From NCBI GenBank assembly GCA_002316235.1, contig DCDD01000216.1:1-21805 (forward strand): 21,805 nt of DNA, read 5' to 3'. Below are positions 7,857 to 15,211 of this stretch, in pieces (within the stretch, counting starts at the first letter, position 1; every line of letters starts with the position of its first letter). The notes below the pieces were generated by a model. The model made no database searches and had not been told where the DNA came from. It worked only from the letters and a program-made list of their open reading frames with translations. Made by a program: the position numbers and the translations under genes. This stretch comes from Bacteroidales bacterium UBA1064 (lineage in GTDB: Bacteria > Bacteroidota > Bacteroidia > Bacteroidales > Tenuifilaceae).

Positions 7857-9119
7857 ATGCTAAAGATTTTTACAAGGTTTGATTCCAAAAACCATCGTCC
7901 CGTGATGGGAGCGATGGAAATATTCAAGTTTATTGGACCCGGACTGCTGGTAACTGTGGGATTTATTGATCCCGGTAACTGGGCTTCCAACCTCGCGGCG
8001 GGAGCCGACTATGGCTATAAGCTGCTATGGATGGTGAGCCTGAGCACCATTATGCTCATCGTCCTTCAGCATAACGTGGCACATTTGGGAATTGCCACCG
8101 GGTTGTGCCTGTCCGAAGCAACCACAAAGTACCTAAAACCTGGCGTTTCAAGGTTTATCCTGGGCACCGGAATGCTGGCATCAGTCTCAACCTCGCTGGC
8201 CGAGATAATGGGAGGCGCAATAGCACTACAAATGCTATTCGGCATACCTATCAAGATTGGCGCAGTGCTTGTTTTGGCGTTTGTGCTAGTGATGCTATTC
8301 ACCAATAGCTACCGGGCAATTGAAAAGTGGATTATAGCATTTGTCTCCATAATAGGACTATCGTTTATCTACGAGTTGAGCCTGGTTAATATTGACTGGC
8401 CCGAAGCCATCAAATCCTCCGTAACGCCATCGTTTCCTGAAGGCTCCATGCTCGTTATCATGAGCGTTCTCGGGGCAGTAGTTATGCCCCACAACCTGTT
8501 TCTGCACTCCGAGGTAATTCAAAGCCGACAGTGGAACCTTCAGGACGACAGGGTGATACGAAGACAACTCGACTATGAATTTTTCGATACCCTTTTCAGC
8601 ATGCTGGTTGGATGGGCCATAAACAGCTCCATGATACTACTTGCTGCAACCACTTTTCATAAAACCCAAACGCCGGTTTCGGAGCTAAGTCAGGCTCAAA
8701 ACATGTTAATACCATTACTTGGAAGCAGTGCAGCCGATATATTTGCAGTAGCTCTGCTACTTGCAGGGATATCCTCTACCATAACCTCGGGGATGGCTGC
8801 CGGATCAATATTCGCAGGAATTTTTAACGAGCCTTACGACGTAAAGGACAACCATTCAAAACTTGGAATTCTGCTTTCGCTGGTAGCTGCTGTGCTGGTT
8901 ATATTTGCCATAGATAACCCTTTTAAAGCACTGCTAATATCCCAAATGGTGCTAAGCATTCAACTACCCTTCACGATATTCACCCAGGTTAGGCTCACCT
9001 CCTCCGAAAAGGTGATGGGAAAGTACAAAAACAGTCCCTTTACAAAATGGACACTTTACGGTCTTGGAGCCGTAGTAACCCTTTTAAACCTAATGCTTTT
9101 CGTAAGCTTTCTAGGATAG
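7857..9119 (+). CDS. Nramp family divalent metal transporter
   Basis: A 420-residue inner-membrane protein with about 11 hydrophobic segments, the Nramp/MntH architecture. It imports Mn2+ and/or Fe2+ by proton symport. The TM1 metal-binding motif is DPGNW (38-42). The TM6 motif is MPHNLFLHS (210-218), with the conserved methionine that favours transition metals over calcium and magnesium. TM3 has SLAEIMGGAIALQ. The length matches bacterial MntH, and the start places a short cytosolic N-terminus before TM1. It appears monocistronic and convergent with the HIT gene. A 26-bp inverted repeat at 7764-7789 may be its operator. Mn versus Fe preference cannot be settled from sequence. Confidence 0.95.
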   Translation: MLKIFTRFDSKNHRPVMGAMEIFKFIGPGLLVTVGFIDPGNWASNLAAGADYGYKLLWMVSLSTIMLIVLQHNVAHLGIATGLCLSEATTKYLKPGVSRFILGTGMLASVSTSLAEIMGGAIALQMLFGIPIKIGAVLVLAFVLVMLFTNSYRAIEKWIIAFVSIIGLSFIYELSLVNIDWPEAIKSSVTPSFPEGSMLVIMSVLGAVVMPHNLFLHSEVIQSRQWNLQDDRVIRRQLDYEFFDTLFSMLVGWAINSSMILLAATTFHKTQTPVSELSQAQNMLIPLLGSSAADIFAVALLLAGISSTITSGMAAGSIFAGIFNEPYDVKDNHSKLGILLSLVAAVLVIFAIDNPFKALLISQMVLSIQLPFTIFTQVRLTSSEKVMGKYKNSPFTKWTLYGLGAVVTLLNLMLFVSFLG

Positions 9120-9183
9120 GTTGAAGTATTAGCCTGATTGTCCTGCAAAGAGGCACGGAATGGAAGCCCGCTACCACACACAG

Positions 9184-9579
9184 CTATTCAAATTTCGTGG
9201 CAATTTTTTGGGCAATTGCATCAAGCTGTTCAGGATTCAGCTTTAGCTTTGGTTTATGGAAATCAATGTCCGACTCGGAATTAATTGGTATGAGGTGAAT
9301 ATGCGCATGAGGCACCTCAAGCCCTAAAACCGCTACACCAATACGCTTACATGGAATCACGCTTTCAATTGCCTTGGCAACCCGCTGGGCAAAAAGGACT
9401 AATCCCGATAGGGTTTCCTGATCGAGGTTGAAAAGGTAATCAACCTCCTGTTTGGGTATTACTAAGGTGTGCCCTTCAGCCAAAGGGTTAATGTCAAGAA
9501 AGGCAAAATATTTTTCGTCTTCAGCAACCCTGTAAGAGGGAATTTCGCCATTCACAATTTTTGAGAAAATGGAAGCCAT
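9184..9579 (-). CDS. HIT family nucleotide hydrolase
   Basis: A 131-residue histidine-triad protein of the Hint/PKCI branch. Relatives hydrolyse adenosine phosphoramidates and aminoacyl-adenylates in the cytosol. The HAHIHLIP motif at residues 91-98 provides the triad H91, H93 and H95; H93 would be the nucleophile by family analogy. An upstream EGHTLVIPK (35-43) is also typical. The protein is complete. It starts 12 bp after the greA stop on the same strand, so the two are probably one operon, a pairing often seen in this phylum. Its physiological substrate is not evident. Confidence 0.95.
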   Translation of the reverse strand: MASIFSKIVNGEIPSYRVAEDEKYFAFLDINPLAEGHTLVIPKQEVDYLFNLDQETLSGLVLFAQRVAKAIESVIPCKRIGVAVLGLEVPHAHIHLIPINSESDIDFHKPKLKLNPEQLDAIAQKIATKFE

Positions 9580-9591
9580 AACCCGACAGGA

Positions 9592-10065
9592 TTAAAGTGA
9601 TATGCTAAGAATTTCAAACTTCATCAGACCCGAAGGGACCTGAACCTCTACTATGTCGCCTATTTTTTTACCAATCAGCGCTTTAGCTATTGGCGTGGCG
9701 ATAGAGATCTTGTTCTCGCGCAAGTTAGCCTCCGACTCCGATACCAGCATGTACTCAACTACAGCATTTGTTTTCAGATTTTTAAGCTTAACGCGGTTGA
9801 GTATTTGCACGCGTTCGGTATCAATCTTCGACTCATCAATAACCCTGGCATTGGCAACTAGGTCTTCAAGCTTTGAAATACGAAGCTCCAGCATGCCCTG
9901 GGCCTCCTTGGCTGCATCATACTCGGCATTTTCCGACAAATCGCCCTTGTCCCTTGCCTCGGCAATCATTTTGGAAATGGCTGGCCTCTCCACACTCTTT
10001 AGGTGGTCGAGCTCCTTACGCAGCTTCTCAAGGCCTTCTTCGGTTAAGTAGTTCACTTTGGACAT
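9592..10065 (-). CDS. greA: transcription elongation factor GreA
   Basis: GreA rescues backtracked RNA polymerase by stimulating transcript cleavage through its secondary channel. The 157-residue product starts MSKVNYLTEEGLEKL, matching the family N-terminus. The reading frame stays open for 25 codons further upstream, but the ATG at 10063-10065 is preceded at 5 bp by TAAGGAGG, and the longer form would add an untypical tail. The N-terminal coiled coil carries the acidic tip DKGDLSENAEYD, with D42 and E45 positioned to reach the polymerase active site. The C-terminal FKBP-like domain is complete. First gene of the greA-HIT operon. Confidence 0.96.
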   Translation of the reverse strand: MSKVNYLTEEGLEKLRKELDHLKSVERPAISKMIAEARDKGDLSENAEYDAAKEAQGMLELRISKLEDLVANARVIDESKIDTERVQILNRVKLKNLKTNAVVEYMLVSESEANLRENKISIATPIAKALIGKKIGDIVEVQVPSGLMKFEILSISL

Positions 10066-10070
10066 TTCAA

Positions 10071-10078
10071 CCTCCTTA
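10071..10078 (-). promoter_or_regulatory. strong Shine-Dalgarno site of greA
   Basis: On the minus strand this reads TAAGGAGG, 5 nt before the greA ATG. It is a near-perfect anti-16S match, unusual in a phylum that mostly lacks such sites, and it fixes the greA start. Confidence 0.8.
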
Positions 10079-10128
10079 TACATCTGAAATAAAAAAGAAT
10101 TCCGATTGCTCGGAACTCTCATCTTTTG

Positions 10129-10136
10129 CAAATATA
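10129..10136 (-). promoter_or_regulatory. greA-HIT -7 promoter element
   Basis: On the minus strand this reads TATATTTG followed by C, a perfect TAnnTTTG. Transcription starting near 10123 would leave a leader of about 58 nt that includes the Shine-Dalgarno site. No clear TTTG element is seen at -33. Confidence 0.5.
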
Positions 10137-10174
10137 ACAAATTTTAGAATAAAAATCTCGGAATGAAATGAAAG

Positions 10175-10822
10175 CTAAAAATATTTTTTATTAATTACCT
10201 CAGAGTAGATTACTGCCTTGGCGGGATCAAAATCATCCAAAATGCCAGCTTGGTTCGATTCCTGCTCAAGCACTTTTTCATACTCAAAAATCATATCGGG
10301 GGCTTTAGACTCTTCCTCTTGCTCCTCGAAAGCAATAGGCTGATAGCTAGAAGCTAGACCCTCGTAGGTTGTCTCGTAGGGACTAACAGGCTGGTCGAGT
10401 AGGCTGCTTCCCGAAGAAGTGGGAATTTTATCGAGCTCTTCATACTTTTTAGGGGCGTACAACTCCTCTTCGCTTACCTGCACTGACGGCATCTCATACT
10501 CCACAGATTTAACCTCACCCTCCATATTGTCCCAGCCAGACAACACAGACTTCCCTTCATTTCGCGGATTTGAATTAGAAGTAAAATCCTGCATAGTGTC
10601 GTTGGACGGAAACTCGCTTACTGATTGCTGAGGCCATGTATATATGTCTTCATTATTATTTTCAGGTATTTCAACTGGTTGGCCTTCTGAATAGTTTTTA
10701 GGCTCCTCTGCTTCGGTCTGCTTCATGGCCCGTTTGGCCGCCTCTTTTTTCTTCCTGGAAACCGAGCTGATAATTCCTAAAATGGTAACAATGATTATGA
10801 ATAGGATATCTCCACCATCCAT
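10175..10822 (-). CDS. hypothetical single-pass membrane protein, acidic
   Basis: A 215-residue protein I cannot assign to a named family. Residues 5-20 (ILFIIIVTILGIISSV) form one membrane span, followed by a basic patch (SRKKKEAAKRAMKQ) that should remain in the cytosol. The rest is strongly acidic, rich in E, S and P, low in hydrophobic residues and probably disordered. The last 18 residues (FDPAKAVIYSEVINKKYF) are more ordered and hydrophobic; I recall similar FD..KAVIYSEI endings on other Bacteroidales proteins with the same layout. The ATG at 10820-10822 gives the short N-terminus before the span. It lies upstream of greA on the same strand, with a separate greA promoter between them. 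Function unknown. Confidence 0.75.
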   Translation of the reverse strand: MDGGDILFIIIVTILGIISSVSRKKKEAAKRAMKQTEAEEPKNYSEGQPVEIPENNNEDIYTWPQQSVSEFPSNDTMQDFTSNSNPRNEGKSVLSGWDNMEGEVKSVEYEMPSVQVSEEELYAPKKYEELDKIPTSSGSSLLDQPVSPYETTYEGLASSYQPIAFEEQEEESKAPDMIFEYEKVLEQESNQAGILDDFDPAKAVIYSEVINKKYF

Positions 10823-10957
10823 TTCAGCAAATATTTAGTTAACAAAAATTCAACTACCCACACTAACGTCATTTCCGTTAAATTGTTACGAACGGCAATC
10901 CGTTGCTGTTTTTCACCATCAGGTTTAAGCCGGTATTATAAGTAACAAAAACAATTG

Positions 10958-10965
10958 TATTTTTG
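10958..10965 (+). promoter_or_regulatory. -7 promoter element of the Rieske-like lipoprotein gene
   Basis: TATTTTTG is a perfect TAnnTTTG, 24 bp before the ATG at 10990. The region around -33 has no TTTG or TTG. Confidence 0.45.
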
Positions 10966-10989
10966 TAATGTATTTACCGGAATAAAACC

Positions 10990-11421
10990 ATGAGAGCAAA
11001 GATAGCTAAACTTTTAGTAATAGCAGCATCCTTTTTTTTGCCTAGCAGCTGTGGAGAGGACGAGCCCGAAATCGTCCCCGATGTCCCAGTTCACATAGAA
11101 TTCTACCTTAACGAACCCTTTTACAACAACATAACCGTTCCCATGGGCGCGGTAAAAATTCCTAATGAGGGTTACAACAACAACGGGATTATAGTATTCC
11201 GTCTAAACCAGGAGGAAATAGTTGCCTTTGATGCTACCTGCCCGCAGCACATTGCAGTAAATGCATCGGTGGCCCTTGATGAAAACGGCTCAGGAACTGC
11301 CACCTGCCCTCATTGCCATACGGTTTACTACTTCTACAATAATGGCTACCCAACTAAGGGGTATAAGCTGAAATCATACCAAGTATCATTCAGGGGTGAT
11401 TTGGTGGGAATATACAACTAA
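10990..11421 (+). CDS. Rieske-like surface lipoprotein
   Basis: A 143-residue predicted lipoprotein. The signal peptide is short and hydrophobic and ends LPSSC, with C21 as the lipidated cysteine. The next residues (GEDEPE) are acidic, like the export signal that sends Bacteroidota lipoproteins to the cell surface. The mature part is beta-rich. It has C84-P-Q-H87, then 18 residues, then C106-P-H-C109-H110, followed by a YYFYNNGYPTKG segment resembling the strand that follows the second ligand loop of Rieske proteins. A classic Rieske site is CxH...CxxH, so ligand spacing differs; a variant Fe-S cluster, a zinc site or disulfides are all possible. It is flanked by unrelated genes. Confidence 0.7.
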   Translation: MRAKIAKLLVIAASFFLPSSCGEDEPEIVPDVPVHIEFYLNEPFYNNITVPMGAVKIPNEGYNNNGIIVFRLNQEEIVAFDATCPQHIAVNASVALDENGSGTATCPHCHTVYYFYNNGYPTKGYKLKSYQVSFRGDLVGIYN

Positions 11422-11556
11422 CCCGCTCTCCAGGACTTTCTTCCCGCATTACTCTACTACCTAAAATAAACCAGAAAGGTTTGAAATTTATTCATCATTT
11501 TCATTTTAGGAATAATTTTTGCTTAAAAAAATTTTCTAACGATACAATTTTTCTCC

Positions 11557-11564
11557 TAAATTTG
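11557..11564 (+). promoter_or_regulatory. -7 promoter element of the dehydratase gene
   Basis: TAAATTTG is a perfect TAnnTTTG. It ends only 8 bp before the first ATG (11573) and 20 bp before the second in-frame ATG (11585), so a start near 11570 would favour the second codon or an almost leaderless message. No -33 TTTG is apparent. Confidence 0.4.
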
Positions 11565-11572
11565 AATATAAA

Positions 11573-13486
11573 ATGTTACCTAACATGATTCCACCCGTAA
11601 AACATGCACCCCGCTGGTTGGTTTTCGTCATTGATTTATGCATCTGCCTGGTTTCCATTACTCTATCGTACTACGTGCGGTTTGAGTTTCGGATTGGAAG
11701 CGAGCAAGTTAATGCCCTAAAGCTAGTTGCTCCTCTAGTCCTGTTTGTAAGGGCGCTTGCATTTATTTCGTTTCATACCTACGCAGGCTTAATTCGGTAC
11801 ACCAGTTTGAAAGATGCTGAAAGGATATTCATGGTAACCACTTCCAGCACAATAGTACTGTTTACCATCAACTTTATAGTTTACTCTAAATCGGGCCAGT
11901 TCCTAATTCCAAACTCCATCCTGCTCATAGATTTTTGCGGCACCAATATTCTTATGATTGGCTCCAGGCTATTCTACAAAACGCTTTATTATACCATTAA
12001 AAATGTTGATATTGAAGCCGAAAATATTGTGATTGTAGGCATTGAACAATTTGCCGCTTCTGCAAAAAGGGCAATTGACAAGGACAACATGGCTGGTCTA
12101 AAGGTGGTGGCCTTTATTGACCCAAACTGCAAGCAGGAGGGAAACTCCATTGAGGATGTCAGGATATACAACACCTCAAAAATTGAATTCCTTGTTCAAA
12201 AGTATGGCGTTTCAAGGATTTTAATCGCCCAAAAAAATCTTGACCCTGTAAAAAAGAACAAAATAATAGACAAGTGCCTGCAGCTCAACGTAAAGGTTCA
12301 GGTTATACCCGATGCTACCGCATGGATTAACGGAGAGCTTAACACCAGCCAGCTAAAAAGCATAAACATTGAAGACCTTTTAGAGCGCCCTCCTATTGTT
12401 CTTGACAAGAGGAGAATTCAAAACTACATAAAGAACAAGGTTGTGCTGGTAACGGGTGCAGCGGGATCGATAGGGAGCGAAATGGTTAGGCAGATCTCCA
12501 AATTCAGCCCTAAAAAAATAGTGCTCTTCGACCAGGCCGAAACTCCGCTTTACGATCTTGAACTGGAGTTAAAGGAAAACCTGCACTTCTACGACTTTGA
12601 ATCTGTAATTGGAAGCGTTACCAATGACTATAGGGTAAATAAACTCTTTGATGTTTTTAAACCCAACGTGGTTTTCCATGCAGCAGCCTACAAGCATGTC
12701 CCCATGATGGAGAATAACCCTACTGAGGCTGTTTTCAACAACGTGCTAGGCACAAAGCTAATTGCCGAAACCGCCGTAAGGTATGGAGTAGAGAAGTTCG
12801 TGATGATTTCTACAGACAAGGCGGTTAACCCCACCAACGTTATGGGTGCAAGCAAGCGCATAGCTGAAATCTTTACCCAATCGCTCAGCTGCCAGGTTGA
12901 TACCAACTTTATTACCACGCGTTTTGGCAACGTGCTTGGTTCAAACGGCTCGGTTATACCCCGTTTCAGAAAACAAATTGAGAAGGGTGGTCCGGTTACT
13001 ATTACCCATCCCGAAGTTACGCGATTCTTTATGACCATCCCGGAAGCTTGCCAGCTTGTGCTTGAAGCCGGAGCCATGGGTAATGGAGGCGAAATTTTTA
13101 TATTCGACATGGGCGAACCGGTTAAGATTCTTGATCTGGCAAAAAAAATGATTAAGCTCTCGGGACTCACCCTGGGCAAGGATATACAAATTAACTTCAC
13201 GGGGCTTCGCCCTGGCGAAAAACTTTATGAGGAACTTCTAAACAACACTGAAAACACCATACCCACCTATCACCCCAAAATCATGATTGCCAAAGTTCCT
13301 GATCTGATCCCCGAAAATGTCATTCCGAAAATAAACAGGCTAATTGAAACTCTACCCGAACACAACAACTTCAAGGTTGTTTCACTGATGAAGGATATTG
13401 TTCCGGAGTTCATTAGCCGCAACTCGATTTACGAGGATATCGATCGTCAAAAAAAATATATTGTTAATGACTATAAAACCGCATAG
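11573..13486 (+). CDS. membrane-bound nucleotide-sugar 4,6-dehydratase (FlaA1/CapD/WbpM-like)
   Basis: A 637-residue polysaccharide biosynthesis enzyme. Four membrane segments lie in residues 14-127, followed by a Rossmann-like domain (NIVIVGI at 151) and a C-terminal extended short-chain dehydrogenase domain. The NAD site is TGAAGSIGSE (G295, G298, G301). The catalytic segment STDKAVNPTNVMGASK has methionine M424 in place of the usual tyrosine, with K428, as in the WbpM/FlaA1/CapD group. Those enzymes act on UDP-GlcNAc and make precursors for capsule, O-antigen or glycoprotein sugars. The start may be 11573 or 11585 (MIPPVKHAPRW). No glycosyltransferases are adjacent. It overlaps the next gene by 20 bp. 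Confidence 0.93.
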   Translation: MLPNMIPPVKHAPRWLVFVIDLCICLVSITLSYYVRFEFRIGSEQVNALKLVAPLVLFVRALAFISFHTYAGLIRYTSLKDAERIFMVTTSSTIVLFTINFIVYSKSGQFLIPNSILLIDFCGTNILMIGSRLFYKTLYYTIKNVDIEAENIVIVGIEQFAASAKRAIDKDNMAGLKVVAFIDPNCKQEGNSIEDVRIYNTSKIEFLVQKYGVSRILIAQKNLDPVKKNKIIDKCLQLNVKVQVIPDATAWINGELNTSQLKSINIEDLLERPPIVLDKRRIQNYIKNKVVLVTGAAGSIGSEMVRQISKFSPKKIVLFDQAETPLYDLELELKENLHFYDFESVIGSVTNDYRVNKLFDVFKPNVVFHAAAYKHVPMMENNPTEAVFNNVLGTKLIAETAVRYGVEKFVMISTDKAVNPTNVMGASKRIAEIFTQSLSCQVDTNFITTRFGNVLGSNGSVIPRFRKQIEKGGPVTITHPEVTRFFMTIPEACQLVLEAGAMGNGGEIFIFDMGEPVKILDLAKKMIKLSGLTLGKDIQINFTGLRPGEKLYEELLNNTENTIPTYHPKIMIAKVPDLIPENVIPKINRLIETLPEHNNFKVVSLMKDIVPEFISRNSIYEDIDRQKKYIVNDYKTA

Positions 13487-13919
13487 CTACTTTCACTCAA
13501 CCCCCATTCAGATAAGAGTTAACGATATTGACCCGCTGAACCACGTCAACAACTCGGTTTACCAACAGTACTTCGATCTGGGGAAAATTGCCTACTTTAA
13601 TAGGGTGCTGGGAGAACATCTAAACTTGGAAACAGAGGGCTTGGTGCTGGCCAACATTACTATTGATTACCTGAAACCCATAACCCTTTACGATAGCATA
13701 GAGGTGTTTACCAGAATCTACGAAATGGGAACTAAAAGCCTCAAAATGGGACAGGAGATTGTGAACAGGGTATCAAAAGAGGTTTACACCACGAGCAAGT
13801 CGGTGCTGGTTTGCTTCAGCAACTCCAGTGGACTTTCCATCCCGATCCCTTTACTTTGGAGGGAGAGAATTGCCGATTTTGAGAAAGAAGGCCTAATCCA
13901 TGGAGTTAACCTCCAGTAA
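13467..13919 (+). CDS. acyl-CoA thioesterase, 4HBT hot-dog family
   Basis: A 150-residue single hot-dog domain protein of the YbgC/FadM/4-hydroxybenzoyl-CoA thioesterase type, which hydrolyses acyl-CoA or acyl-ACP thioesters in the cytosol. The signature VNDIDPLNHVNNSVYQQYFD covers residues 18-37; D22 corresponds to the catalytic aspartate. The frame is open further upstream, but the ATG at 13467 gives the standard N-terminus and is favoured. It overlaps the dehydratase 3' end by 20 bp, suggesting translational coupling. Its 3' end overlaps rimM on the other strand by 27 bp. The acyl substrate cannot be deduced. Confidence 0.9.
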   Translation: MTIKPHSYFHSTPIQIRVNDIDPLNHVNNSVYQQYFDLGKIAYFNRVLGEHLNLETEGLVLANITIDYLKPITLYDSIEVFTRIYEMGTKSLKMGQEIVNRVSKEVYTTSKSVLVCFSNSSGLSIPIPLLWRERIADFEKEGLIHGVNLQ

Positions 13920-14423
13920 ACCTTGAGGTATATCCATCCAAACAATTCGTTCAGCATCATCTATTCTTGAAATCAAATTTTCAGCGGCAGGGATAAGCAG
14001 CTCCTTTCCCGATTTTGCCGTAACGGCAAAAAGGGCATTATAGGCAAACTCCTCGTAGCGGGTAATAATGCCAAGCTCCTCATTTTTGGTACTGAATAGC
14101 CGGTAACCCACTAGGGATGAAAAAGGAACACCCCCATCATCATTTGATAAACAGCCACAGGGTAAAAGAACACGGAGGCCAACCAGCTCAGCAGCCTCCT
14201 CAACCGAATCAACTTCGTCAAACTTAACAATCAAAATCTCGTCGGAAATAGCAACTATACCCTGAATAAAAAAAGGAACTGGTATTCCTTCAATATCAAG
14301 AAATACCAATTCCAACTCCTCGGGTAAAACGCCAGCTGAATTCGCTACTGAAATCTGGATTTCACCTTTAACACCATGAGTTCTCTGAATAAAGCCAACC
14401 TCAACAAGCTGAGTATCGGTCAT
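13893..14423 (-). CDS. rimM: ribosome maturation factor RimM
   Basis: RimM helps late 30S subunit assembly, binding S19 and acting on the 3' head domain of 16S rRNA. The 176-residue protein has the N-terminal barrel signature VGFIQRTHGVKGEIQI (about 9-24) and a C-terminal PRC-barrel (LVGYRLFSTKNEELG, then ELLIPAAENLI). Length is normal. It begins 6 bp after the rpsP stop, giving the widespread rpsP-rimM operon; trmD, which often follows in other bacteria, is absent. The last nine codons, including the stop, overlap the thioesterase gene on the opposite strand. Confidence 0.96.
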   Translation of the reverse strand: MTDTQLVEVGFIQRTHGVKGEIQISVANSAGVLPEELELVFLDIEGIPVPFFIQGIVAISDEILIVKFDEVDSVEEAAELVGLRVLLPCGCLSNDDGGVPFSSLVGYRLFSTKNEELGIITRYEEFAYNALFAVTAKSGKELLIPAAENLISRIDDAERIVWMDIPQGLLEVNSMD

Positions 14424-14429
14424 GCATTA

Positions 14430-14984
14430 CTATTCTTCACTGCTGCCAGCCTCAGTATCAGCATCTGCTTCCACGGCATTCTGAGCAGAATTCTCGGAAG
14501 ATTTTTTAGCTTCCTTTTCAGCCTCGGCAGCTCGTTTTTTAGCAACCGCTTGAGCTCTAGCCTCACGTACCTTGGCTTCGGCTTCAAGTCGTTCATTATT
14601 TCGTTTAGCGTTGCTGTTTTCTACGAAGTCAATCTTCGCCTTAATCTTGCCTTCCTTCTCCTTGAGCCACGTATCAAACTTGGCTTCTGCCTGCTCCATG
14701 GTTATTGCACCCTTTTTTACACCAATGAGCAGGTGATTTTTATAAAGAACACCCTTGTATGAAAGGATAGCCCTACAGGTGTCGGTAGGTTGAGCGCCTT
14801 TTTGCAGCCAGTCCAATGCCCTATCAAAATTTAATTCAATAGTAGCAGGATTTGTCAGAGGATTATATGAACCAATCCTCTCTATGTATCTGCCATCCCG
14901 TGGCGCCCTGCTATCCGCCACCACAATGTGGTAGTAGGGATTTTTTTTCCTACCATGGCGGCTTAGTCTGATTTTTACAGGCAT
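14430..14984 (-). CDS. rpsP: 30S ribosomal protein S16 with extended C-terminus
   Basis: S16 is a small-subunit protein needed for 30S assembly. The core (residues 1 to about 85) shows MPVKIRLSRHGRKKNPYYHI, VADSRAPRDGRYIERIGSYNP and the Bacteroidota-like WLQKGAQPTDT. The product is 184 residues, about twice the usual 80-90. The extra half is a Lys/Ala/Glu-rich segment likely to be helical (KVREARAQAVAKKRAAEAEK), ending in an acidic tail (VEADADTEAGSSEE). Long S16 forms are known in this phylum. First gene of the rpsP-rimM operon, with a -7 box upstream. Confidence 0.97.
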   Translation of the reverse strand: MPVKIRLSRHGRKKNPYYHIVVADSRAPRDGRYIERIGSYNPLTNPATIELNFDRALDWLQKGAQPTDTCRAILSYKGVLYKNHLLIGVKKGAITMEQAEAKFDTWLKEKEGKIKAKIDFVENSNAKRNNERLEAEAKVREARAQAVAKKRAAEAEKEAKKSSENSAQNAVEADADTEAGSSEE

Positions 14985-15027
14985 ACTTAACGCTTTTTTA
15001 ATTGGTTAAACCTACTTTTTTGCCCCG

Positions 15028-15035
15028 CAAAGATA
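15028..15035 (-). promoter_or_regulatory. rpsP-rimM -7 promoter element
   Basis: On the minus strand this reads TATCTTTG followed by C, a perfect TAnnTTTG, 43 bp before the rpsP ATG. No TTTG stands at -33. Confidence 0.55.
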
Positions 15036-15211
15036 TGCTTTTTTATTTTATTGCTCTCATACTACTGTAAATCATTTTTTATGATACTCGTCAGCGCTCA
15101 ATAATGCAAACGCTACTAATGCCAAACACGGATTACTTTACCATAAACTCTATGGAACTTATAAAAAAAAGTATCACATTTGCAGGCTAACAATTATATA
15201 CCCCAAACGCA

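Noticed and set aside
10066..10140. 25-residue N-terminal extension of GreA
   Set aside because: The strong Shine-Dalgarno at 10071-10078 and the normal GreA N-terminus fix the start at 10065; the extension also runs into the promoter.
14376..14762. 128-codon plus-strand frame antisense to rpsP
   Set aside because: It is the complement of the repetitive Lys/Ala/Glu tail of S16, which produces long serine/phenylalanine-rich shadow frames.
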